NCBI GenBank assembly: GCA_964498065.1
Contig: CAZCFZ010000095.1
Location: 1 to 14,089, forward strand
Direction of reading: 5' to 3'
From: FEN-1297 sp964498065
Lineage (GTDB): Bacteria; Bacteroidota; Ignavibacteria; Ignavibacteriales; Ignavibacteriaceae
Length of the DNA stretch: 14,089 bases
Shown here: one piece after another, positions 1-6,354 of the stretch
Position numbering within the stretch: the first letter of the stretch is position 1
Layout of the letters: each line of letters opens with the position of its first letter
Made by a program: the position numbers and the translations under genes
The notes under the pieces: generated by a model
Seen by the model: the letters and a program-made list of their open reading frames with translations, nothing else
Databases searched by the model: none
Told to the model about the DNA's origin: nothing

Positions 1-208
1 GTTTTTTAACTCTTCAAAATTTTTCTTGCTTTTACGTTAAAAAATAGATAAATTTTTCTAGGATGAAGCAAGTTATACAATCAAACGCGATTGCGGAATC
101 ATTCAAAATACAAAATCCCAAATCCTCTACTAAAAATATTTTAATTACCTATACAATTTATTATTCTGACAAATTTAATTGTATTAACTGTTTATATAAG
201 ATCAAGTT
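1..208. other. Upstream non-coding region of the first kinase gene
   Basis: This AT-rich stretch has no plausible open reading frame on either strand. It should hold the promoter of the first kinase gene, but no convincing -35/-10 pair is visible: a CTGACA at 166-171 and TATATA at 193-198 are too far apart for a standard promoter. A 14-mer, AAAATTTTTCTTGC (16-29), recurs at 3501-3514 upstream of the second kinase gene. The end of any preceding gene lies outside the window. Confidence 0.5.
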
Positions 209-2845
209 ATGAACGATTTAACTGGAAAAACAATAAAGCATTACAGAATAATTGAGAAACTGGGTCAGGGGGGAATGGGCGTAGTATATAAAGCTGAGGA
301 TTTGTTGCTTAAAAGGATTGTGGCTCTTAAATTTCTTCCGCCTCATATTACAGCATCCGAAACGGAATTATCCAGGTTCAAACAGGAAGCACAGGCTGCC
401 GCTGCACTTAATCATCCTAACATTACGCAAATTTATGCTATTGAAGAGACAGATGAGAGTATGTTCATAGCAATGGAATATCTGGAAGGTAAAGAATTAA
501 AAGATATTATTGAGATGAGAAACGAACATCTTCAAAAGCAAACCTCCATTATTTTTACTATTGAAGAAGTAACAAAATATGCGGCACAAATTGCAGAAGG
601 TTTAAAAGCTGCACATAAAAAAGGAATCACGCATAGAGATATTAAGTCATCCAACATAATGATAACGGAAGAAGGTACAGTCAAAATATTGGATTTCGGA
701 CTTGCCAAAATGGGAGAAGGGATTAATCTTACTAAAGAAGGTACAACGCTTGGCACTGTCTCTTATATGTCTCCGGAACAAATTCTGGGCAACGAGGCTG
801 ATGAAAAATCCGATATTTGGGCATTCGGCGTTGTTTTATATGAAATGATAAGCGGACATTTGCCTTTTACAGGTGCTTATGAACAATCTATAGCTTACGC
901 TATTGTTAATGATGAGCCTGCACTATTGTCCTTAATAAAAGGCTGCCCGGTTTATTTGGAAAAAATCGTAGACAAATGCCTGCAAAAGGATTTGAAAAAA
1001 AGGTATCAAAATTTTTCAGATATCTTAATCAATCTTAATGATAAATCCGTTGCAGTAGCTAACCTTTCTAATCTTGAAACAAATAAACAATTAAGAATCC
1101 CGTTATTAATAAACTTTAAAAGAAGTAAAAATTTATTAATAGGCTCAGGAATAATAATAGTTCTATTAGTTGTGTTATTGTTTACAATTGGCAGACCACT
1201 TTTGGAATCTAAAATCGAATCAAATAATGTAATTCAAGAACCGCATCTGGCGGTTTTGCCTATCTCGGATATCGAAGGCTCTGCTTCCAACCAGGCATTT
1301 TGCAACGGGCTTACTGAAATACTAACAAGCAAGTTAACACAGCTTCAGCAATTTCATAATTCTCTCTGGGTAATCCCCGTAAGCGAAATATTAAAAAATA
1401 ATATAAAAAGTCCCGGCGAGGCAAATAAATTTTTCGGAGTTAATCTTACCGTAACAGGCAGTTTGCTGCAACTGGATAATGTTTTTCGTTTAACTTTAAA
1501 TTTAATCGATGCAAAAAATCTTCGCCAGCTTAACTCATTTGTAATTGATGTTAATGAAAAAAATCTGATTATCCTTCAGAATAAATCCGTTATTACTCTT
1601 TTAAAGATGATCAACCTCCAGTTAAATCCTAAATTGAGCGGAATGCTCGAAACAGGAGAGACCAATGTTCCCGAAGCATATGAATATTATATACAGGGAA
1701 GAGGATATCTCCAGAAGAAAAATAGTTTGAATAAGGTTGAATCTGCAATAAATGCATTTATGATTGCAATAGACAGGGATTCACTTTATGCAATAGCTCA
1801 TGCAGGTTTAGCTCAAGCGTATTGGGAAAAATATCAACTGGTTAAAAAAAACGAATGGGCTGAAAAAGCAGTAACGGAGGCCGAGTATGCTTACAAGCTG
1901 AACAGCAAAGCTGCTTATATAAACATTGTTCTTGGAAATATTCATGAAGGCACCGGGAAATATGATAAAGCTGTAGCTGATTTTAATAGGGCTTTGGATA
2001 TAGACCCGGTTAGTTATGAAGCATACCAAGGATTGGCAAAAGCTTATGAAGATAAGGGATTAATTAGCGATGCGGAAAGTACATATAAAAGGGCAATTGA
2101 AATGCAGCCTTCGAATTGGATCGGTTACCATAGCCTGGGAATTTTTTACAGCAATCATTCCAAGTATTCTGATGCAATTTCTCAATTTAAAAAGGAGATT
2201 GATCTTAATCCGCAAAATTATTTAGGACTTAATGCGCTCGGAGCTATGTATTATTATACCAATAAACTGGAAGATGCAAGTGATATGTTTGAGAAAGCTT
2301 TTAGTATAAAAAAATCATACTACATTGCTTCAAATCTCGGTACTCTATACTACATACAGGGTAAATATGCGGAAGCAGCAAGAAATTATGAAAAAGCTGT
2401 TGAATTGAATGATAATGATTATCAAATATGGGGAAATTTAGGAGCCGCCTATTATTGGGCGCCAGGTGAGCGGGATAAAGCAGATTCGGCTTATTGGCAT
2501 GCAATAAGATTAGGTGAGCTTGCTAAAAAGGTCAATCCGAATGATCAGCAGTTGATTACTTTACTCGCAGGTTATTATTCAATGGTAGGCAGCAAACAAA
2601 AAGCATTAGAGGATGTTCGCAAATCTCTGAAAATGGCACCGAACGATGCGGAGAATATGTTTCGGGCAGGCGCTACTTATGAACAATTAGGCGAAAGGGA
2701 AAAAGCTATTGAATGGATAATTAAATCGATTAAGAACGGATACTCCAGATCGGATATTGAAAGCCAGCCTGATTTGAAAAAGCTTATTACTGATAAACTA
2801 TATAAGAAAGAGGTGTCTGAAATAAATAATAAAGAAAACAAATGA
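209..2845 (+). CDS. Receptor-type Ser/Thr protein kinase with TolB-like and TPR domains (kinase 1)
   Basis: This 878-residue protein is a PknB-type (Hanks) kinase fused to a sensor region. The kinase spans about residues 11-273: glycine loop GQGGMGVVY (19-27), ATP-binding Lys41 in VALK, catalytic loop HRDIKSSN (His142, Arg143, Asp144), DFG at 162-164, and SPE at 188-190. All catalytic residues are present, although the usual Pro after HRDIK is Ser. One transmembrane helix lies at about 308-327. After it comes a TolB/FlgO-like domain (about 345-470, starting AVLPISD), then about eight TPRs (roughly 529-850). With a cytoplasmic kinase, the TolB-like and TPR parts would be periplasmic, probably binding a ligand or protein partner. 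The start is the only Met before the conserved GKTIKHYRI; no good Shine-Dalgarno sequence precedes it. The stop lies 79 bp before the small lipoprotein gene, which may be cotranscribed. Domain calls rest on motifs; the sensed signal and substrates are unknown. Confidence 0.9.
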   Translation: MNDLTGKTIKHYRIIEKLGQGGMGVVYKAEDLLLKRIVALKFLPPHITASETELSRFKQEAQAAAALNHPNITQIYAIEETDESMFIAMEYLEGKELKDIIEMRNEHLQKQTSIIFTIEEVTKYAAQIAEGLKAAHKKGITHRDIKSSNIMITEEGTVKILDFGLAKMGEGINLTKEGTTLGTVSYMSPEQILGNEADEKSDIWAFGVVLYEMISGHLPFTGAYEQSIAYAIVNDEPALLSLIKGCPVYLEKIVDKCLQKDLKKRYQNFSDILINLNDKSVAVANLSNLETNKQLRIPLLINFKRSKNLLIGSGIIIVLLVVLLFTIGRPLLESKIESNNVIQEPHLAVLPISDIEGSASNQAFCNGLTEILTSKLTQLQQFHNSLWVIPVSEILKNNIKSPGEANKFFGVNLTVTGSLLQLDNVFRLTLNLIDAKNLRQLNSFVIDVNEKNLIILQNKSVITLLKMINLQLNPKLSGMLETGETNVPEAYEYYIQGRGYLQKKNSLNKVESAINAFMIAIDRDSLYAIAHAGLAQAYWEKYQLVKKNEWAEKAVTEAEYAYKLNSKAAYINIVLGNIHEGTGKYDKAVADFNRALDIDPVSYEAYQGLAKAYEDKGLISDAESTYKRAIEMQPSNWIGYHSLGIFYSNHSKYSDAISQFKKEIDLNPQNYLGLNALGAMYYYTNKLEDASDMFEKAFSIKKSYYIASNLGTLYYIQGKYAEAARNYEKAVELNDNDYQIWGNLGAAYYWAPGERDKADSAYWHAIRLGELAKKVNPNDQQLITLLAGYYSMVGSKQKALEDVRKSLKMAPNDAENMFRAGATYEQLGEREKAIEWIIKSIKNGYSRSDIESQPDLKKLITDKLYKKEVSEINNKENK

Positions 2846-2912
2846 CAAACAATATTATCCAAAGCGGATCAATATAACATTATGAAAAGACTATTTTAAT
2901 TTTAGTTAAGAA

Positions 2913-2919
2913 AAGGAGG
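2913..2919 (+). promoter_or_regulatory. Strong ribosome binding site of the small lipoprotein gene
   Basis: AAGGAGG lies 5 nt before the ATG at 2925 and fixes this start. It is the best Shine-Dalgarno match in the window and contrasts with the first kinase gene, which has none recognisable. If both are on one transcript, the lipoprotein may be made in excess over the kinase. Confidence 0.75.
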
Positions 2920-2924
2920 AAGTA

Positions 2925-3359
2925 ATGAAAAGTAAAATAGGGCTGCTTGTAATCTGTATGTTATTATCCATATTTATTTCCTGCAATCAAAAACAGCAGT
3001 CAACCTCAGAATCGCCTAAAAAGTATGAGATGAAAATCATAAAGGTTGACGGAATCTGGAGAGTTGTTGATGCTACCGACACTACAAAAACTAAACTGCA
3101 AGTGTATAGGAAAGATACCATCGTTTGGACAGTGGAAGGAACAAATGCTTATTTTCAGTTCCCGGACAGTATTTTTAAGCCGGTTGGCAGAGATGACAGT
3201 CTTACGAACGGATATACTAAATATATAAGGAGCGGACACAAACTTAAACTTAAAATAAAAGACAATGCACCTTTCTATACTTATGTTTATGCAGTATTCT
3301 GTTCAGCCGACAGCATGTTTGCACAAGCAGATTCGCCACCAAAAATTATTATTAAATAA
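2925..3359 (+). CDS. Small lipoprotein with a cupredoxin-like domain lacking the usual His ligands
   Basis: This 144-residue protein starts with a basic-hydrophobic signal (1-19) ending in FISC, so Cys20 is the likely lipidated residue; the lipobox is acceptable but has Phe at -3. Residues 55-144 read like a small cupredoxin-fold beta sandwich: a strand with DTIVW (64-68), AYFQFP (75-80), a GHKLKLKI strand (104-111), then YTYVYAVFC (118-126) and SADSMFA, ending in SPPKIIIK. Cys126 and Met131 sit where blue-copper proteins have their Cys and Met ligands, but no His stands at the expected ligand positions; the only His is 105. A type-1 copper site is therefore unlikely, and the fold may serve as a binding or structural module. 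The gene has its own strong ribosome binding site, lies between two receptor kinases, and is followed by a hairpin. The lipoprotein call is firm, the fold call moderate, and the function unknown. Confidence 0.75.
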   Translation: MKSKIGLLVICMLLSIFISCNQKQQSTSESPKKYEMKIIKVDGIWRVVDATDTTKTKLQVYRKDTIVWTVEGTNAYFQFPDSIFKPVGRDDSLTNGYTKYIRSGHKLKLKIKDNAPFYTYVYAVFCSADSMFAQADSPPKIIIK

Positions 3360-3433
3360 AGTAATTCTATCTAATATTATAGTCCCGGTTTTATTAGAAT
3401 TTAATAGTAGCCGCTTTGATTTAATAGTTTTAC

Positions 3434-3462
3434 CCGGCTCTCGGTGTTTTTGCGGGAGCCGG
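3434..3462 (+). terminator. Candidate terminator hairpin after the lipoprotein gene
   Basis: CCGGCTCTCG (3434-3443) pairs with CGGGAGCCGG (3453-3462) to form a 10-bp GC-rich stem with one G-T wobble around a 9-nt loop rich in T. In a region this AT-rich such a stem is striking. It lies 75 bp after the lipoprotein stop. The downstream tract (ATAGTGTTTATTAAATT) is T-rich but not a classic uninterrupted U run, so termination efficiency is uncertain. Confidence 0.6.
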
Positions 3463-3567
3463 ATAGTGTTTATTAAATTATAATGGTTGCTGGATGATAG
3501 AAAATTTTTCTTGCATTTTCAAAGTTGGGAAAGACTAAATTATGTAATAGCTTACTCTCTTTTTAAG

Positions 3568-3647
3568 AGATTAAATACAAAATAAAATGTAAATTATAAT
3601 TGTAGAATTTCTTGAAAATGTAGATTAGTTGGAAGCAGATAAATTAA
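3568..3647 (+). repeat. Duplicated leader, copy A (upstream of kinase 2)
   Basis: This 80-bp segment aligns without gaps to 6263-6342, upstream of kinase 3, with 68 of 80 positions identical by manual alignment. The core 3581-3647 matches 58 of 67. Similarity continues into both coding regions. It includes TTTCTTGAA (3608-3616) and TAGATTAGTTG (3621-3631), which could be promoter or mRNA leader elements, but no standard promoter pair is conserved in both copies. Confidence 0.8.
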
Positions 3648-3649
3648 AT

Positions 3650-3655
3650 GGGTGA
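3650..3655 (+). promoter_or_regulatory. Ribosome binding site favouring the inner start of kinase 2
   Basis: Two in-frame ATGs lie 12 nt apart (3648 and 3660). GGGTGA overlaps the first ATG and ends 4 nt before the second, matching the GGUGAU part of the anti-Shine-Dalgarno complement. The first ATG has only AATTAA-type sequence upstream. This favours 3660, giving a protein beginning MIGKTISHYRI as is usual for this kinase family. Confidence 0.55.
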
Positions 3656-3659
3656 TTTT

Positions 3660-6269
3660 ATGATTGGTAAGACTATATCTCATTACAGAATTCTCGAAAA
3701 ACTGGGCAAAGGAGGAATGGGTGAAGTTTACAAAGCCGAAGACACCAAACTCAAGCGTACGGTAGCTCTTAAGTTTTTACCTGCCGCATTTTCATTTGAT
3801 GAAGAAACAAAAAAAAGATTTGTTTATGAGGCTCAATCTGCATCGGCATTAGACCATCCTAACATTTGCACTATATATGAAATAGGAGAGACAGAAGACA
3901 GTCAGTCGTTTATTGCAATGGCTTACTATGAAGGCGAGACATTAAAAAGCAAAATTGAGAAAGGAGCAATTACTCCTGATAAAGCCGTAAAAATATTCTT
4001 GCAGATAGCTGAAGGATTAAGCAAAGCACATAATAAAGGAATTATTCATAGAGATATAAAGCCAGCTAATATTTTCATTAATGAAGAGGGAATTGTAAAG
4101 ATACTTGACTTCGGATTAGCGAAATCATCCGGAAGGACACAACTGACGCAAATGGGTTCTACGGTAGGAACAATATCGTATATGTCTCCTGAACAGGCAA
4201 GGGGGGAGGAAGTAGATCAAAGGACGGACATCTGGGCATTGGGGGTGGTAATCTACGAAATGCTTATCGGTACTCTTCCGTTTAATGCGGATTACGATCA
4301 GGCAGTAATTTATTCTATATTAAATGAGGAACCGGATTTAAACAAAGTCCCCTCGGAATTACAATCTATATTACAGAAGACAATAACAAAATCTCCAAAT
4401 GATAGATATCAGAAAATAGATGAATTGATATCAGATATAGAAGCGAAACAGAATAAAAAGACGGGAAGAGAACATTTATCATTTGCAGAAGCCACAACAA
4501 GAAAAATAAGTTTAAAGACAAAGATAATAGCCGCCTCAATTCTTATGGTAGTGTTAGGACTGGTTGTGGTTTATTATTTAGGTTTGGTAAATAGTACGAA
4601 TGAAACAATATCTATTACTTCCCAAAAGAAAATGATAGTAGTCCTTCCGTTTGTAAATTTAGGTTCCCCGGAGGATGAATATTTTGCACAGGGGATGAGA
4701 GAAGAAATTTCAAACAAGCTTGCCGAATTAGGGAGCATCGGTGTAATTTCAAGAAGCAGCGCTGAGAAATTTGCCAAATCAAAGAAGACAGCAAAAGAAA
4801 TCGGTAAGGAATTAGGAGTTGATTATATTCTTGAAGGTACTGTTCAATGGGAAAAAAACAAAGACAAAATAAGCCGCATAAGAATTATTCCCCAATTGGT
4901 AAGAGTGTCGGACGATGAAAATATCTGGTCGGATTCTTATGACAAGGTTATTAATGATGTCTTTAAAGTCCAAAATGAAATAGCGCAAAACGTAGTTGAT
5001 AAATTGGGTATAAAAATATTACCGCGTCAATTTGCTTCCGAATCTCCGCCAACAAAGAACCTCGATGCATATGAGTATTATCTTAAAGCAACTAGAACTG
5101 AATTTGCGGACATTGGTGTTTCCAGTTCTCGTTTTTTAAAAGCAATAAATCTTTATAAAACTGCTATAGATCTCGATTCCAATTTTGCTGCTGCTCATGC
5201 TTTACTTGCTACGATGTATCTTACTTCATATAATTATATTAAAAAAGATCCGGCAATTCTTGAAAAAATCTCCAGTCATTTGCAAAAAGCTAGGGAACTT
5301 AATCCTGAACTTGCAGAAGTACATTTGGCACAAGGTGGTTATTATTATTTTCTTCAACCGAATGGATTACAAAAAGCATTGGTAGAATTTAAGAAAGTAC
5401 TGGAAATAAGACCTAATAATGCCGAGGCTAATTTTATGATAGGGATAACTAATTATCTTTTAAGCAAATATGACTTGGAGTTGCCCTTTGTGTTGAAAGC
5501 TTTTTCGTTAGATCCATTTAATATTAGGTATGCTGTGTGGGTTGGTAATTTCTTTAATTATCAACGTGATTATAAGAATGCGGAAAAATTTTTTAAACGG
5601 GCTATAGAATTAGCTTCAAATGAAAGTGAAAAACCATATTTAAATATTGCTAATAATTACATCGATTGGAAAGGTAATACGAAACTTGCAAGACAGACTA
5701 TCAAAAACAATAATAATTATGGAAAGTGGTGGTACTTAATATACTTAGACATAATTGATAGAAATTTTAATGAAGCATTGAAGCAGCTAAAATCTTCAAA
5801 AAAAGAATATCGAAATTCCTATTATGATTTTATTCCGAATTCCCAGATGATTGCATTAATTTACAAATATTTAAAAAATGATAAACTCTCAAGAATATAT
5901 TTTGATTCTTCGAAAATCGAATTGGAGAAAAAATTTTCGGTTAATCATGATGATATTCGTCTACCTCTATCCTTGTCTATAACTTACGCTGGATTGGGCG
6001 AGAAAACTAAAGCATTGGCTGCCTTTAACAAAGCCCTGAAGTTAGCGCCAAAAAATGTTGAAATATTACCGAAGGTTACTCAAGTGAGCTACCTGGCAAG
6101 AATATATACTTTAGTTGGTGATTATGATAATGCGTTGATGCAAATTAATTACTTGCTTTCAAATTATACCGGATTTTCGATAAATAGATTAAAGCTCGAT
6201 CCGATATACGATCCACTGCGAAAGCTGCCTGGTTATGAAACTATTATTGAAAAATATTCTAAAGATTAA
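3660..6269 (+). CDS. Receptor-type Ser/Thr protein kinase with TolB-like and TPR domains (kinase 2)
   Basis: This is a paralogue of kinase 1 and closest to kinase 3 (kinase domains about two thirds identical by eye). It has 869 residues from the preferred start, or 873 from the ATG at 3648; numbers below use the longer form. The kinase occupies about 13-265: glycine loop GKGGMGEVY (20-28), Lys42 in VALK, HRDIKPAN with Asp136, DFG at 154-156, SPE at 180-182. A transmembrane helix spans about 292-312. The TolB/FlgO-like domain begins at IVVLPFVNLGSPEDEYFAQG (330-349) and runs to about 450; it is the most typical of the three. TPR-like helices follow (about 473-845), several degenerate, with a run of four Asn at 687-690. 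The end (DPIYDPLRKLPGYE, 851-864) resembles the conserved tail of TolB-TPR proteins. A kinase inside and sensor outside is inferred from the single helix. The stop lies 85 bp before the preferred start of kinase 3; the two are probably cotranscribed. Ligand and substrates are unknown. Confidence 0.9.
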   Translation: MIGKTISHYRILEKLGKGGMGEVYKAEDTKLKRTVALKFLPAAFSFDEETKKRFVYEAQSASALDHPNICTIYEIGETEDSQSFIAMAYYEGETLKSKIEKGAITPDKAVKIFLQIAEGLSKAHNKGIIHRDIKPANIFINEEGIVKILDFGLAKSSGRTQLTQMGSTVGTISYMSPEQARGEEVDQRTDIWALGVVIYEMLIGTLPFNADYDQAVIYSILNEEPDLNKVPSELQSILQKTITKSPNDRYQKIDELISDIEAKQNKKTGREHLSFAEATTRKISLKTKIIAASILMVVLGLVVVYYLGLVNSTNETISITSQKKMIVVLPFVNLGSPEDEYFAQGMREEISNKLAELGSIGVISRSSAEKFAKSKKTAKEIGKELGVDYILEGTVQWEKNKDKISRIRIIPQLVRVSDDENIWSDSYDKVINDVFKVQNEIAQNVVDKLGIKILPRQFASESPPTKNLDAYEYYLKATRTEFADIGVSSSRFLKAINLYKTAIDLDSNFAAAHALLATMYLTSYNYIKKDPAILEKISSHLQKARELNPELAEVHLAQGGYYYFLQPNGLQKALVEFKKVLEIRPNNAEANFMIGITNYLLSKYDLELPFVLKAFSLDPFNIRYAVWVGNFFNYQRDYKNAEKFFKRAIELASNESEKPYLNIANNYIDWKGNTKLARQTIKNNNNYGKWWYLIYLDIIDRNFNEALKQLKSSKKEYRNSYYDFIPNSQMIALIYKYLKNDKLSRIYFDSSKIELEKKFSVNHDDIRLPLSLSITYAGLGEKTKALAAFNKALKLAPKNVEILPKVTQVSYLARIYTLVGDYDNALMQINYLLSNYTGFSINRLKLDPIYDPLRKLPGYETIIEKYSKD

Positions 6270-6342
6270 ATGCGTAATAAAATGTAAATTATATCAGTAG
6301 AATTTCTTGAATATGTAGATTAGTTGTAAGCCAGCAAATTAA
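6263..6342 (+). repeat. Duplicated leader, copy B (upstream of kinase 3)
   Basis: This is the second copy of the 80-bp leader at 3568-3647 (68 of 80 identical, no gaps). Here its first bases overlap the last codons and TAA stop of kinase 2 (6267-6269), so the duplicated unit seems to have reached into the 3' end of the preceding gene. The GGGTGA and double ATG just downstream are also shared. Confidence 0.8.
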
Positions 6343-6344
6343 AT

Positions 6345-6350
6345 GGGTGA
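6345..6350 (+). promoter_or_regulatory. Ribosome binding site favouring the inner start of kinase 3
   Basis: The arrangement matches kinase 2: the outer ATG at 6343 overlaps GGGTGA, which ends 4 nt before the inner ATG at 6355. Preservation of both ATGs and this motif in the two paralogues supports the inner start but also leaves open use of both. Confidence 0.55.
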
Positions 6351-6354
6351 TATT

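Larger units (their letters stand above)
3360..3659. other. Intergenic region between the lipoprotein gene and kinase 2
   Basis: No gene is supported here. It holds, in order, a 10-nt repeat ATTTAATAGT (3399-3408 and 3419-3428), a strong terminator-like hairpin (3434-3462), the 14-mer shared with positions 16-29 (3501-3514), a small 6-bp hairpin TCTCTT/AAGAGA (3556-3570), and the leader copy shared with kinase 3 (3568-3647). The promoter for kinase 2 probably lies downstream of 3470. TTGCAT (3511-3516) with TAAATT (3536-3541) is only a weak candidate, with a 19-nt spacer. Confidence 0.6.

Noticed and set aside
532..756. - strand reading frame inside kinase 1 (and similar ones at 1808-2029, 2301-2504 and 2677-2862)
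   Set aside because: They are antisense to strongly conserved kinase and TPR codons and have no start signals; they are by-products of the real gene's composition.
3265..3483. 72-codon + strand reading frame overlapping the end of the lipoprotein gene
   Set aside because: It overlaps the lipoprotein gene in another frame, runs through the terminator-like hairpin, has no ribosome binding site and no recognisable protein features.
3556..3570. Small hairpin TCTCTT/AAGAGA upstream of kinase 2
   Set aside because: Six mostly A-T/C-G pairs with a 3-nt loop is weak, and it is not preserved in the second leader copy.
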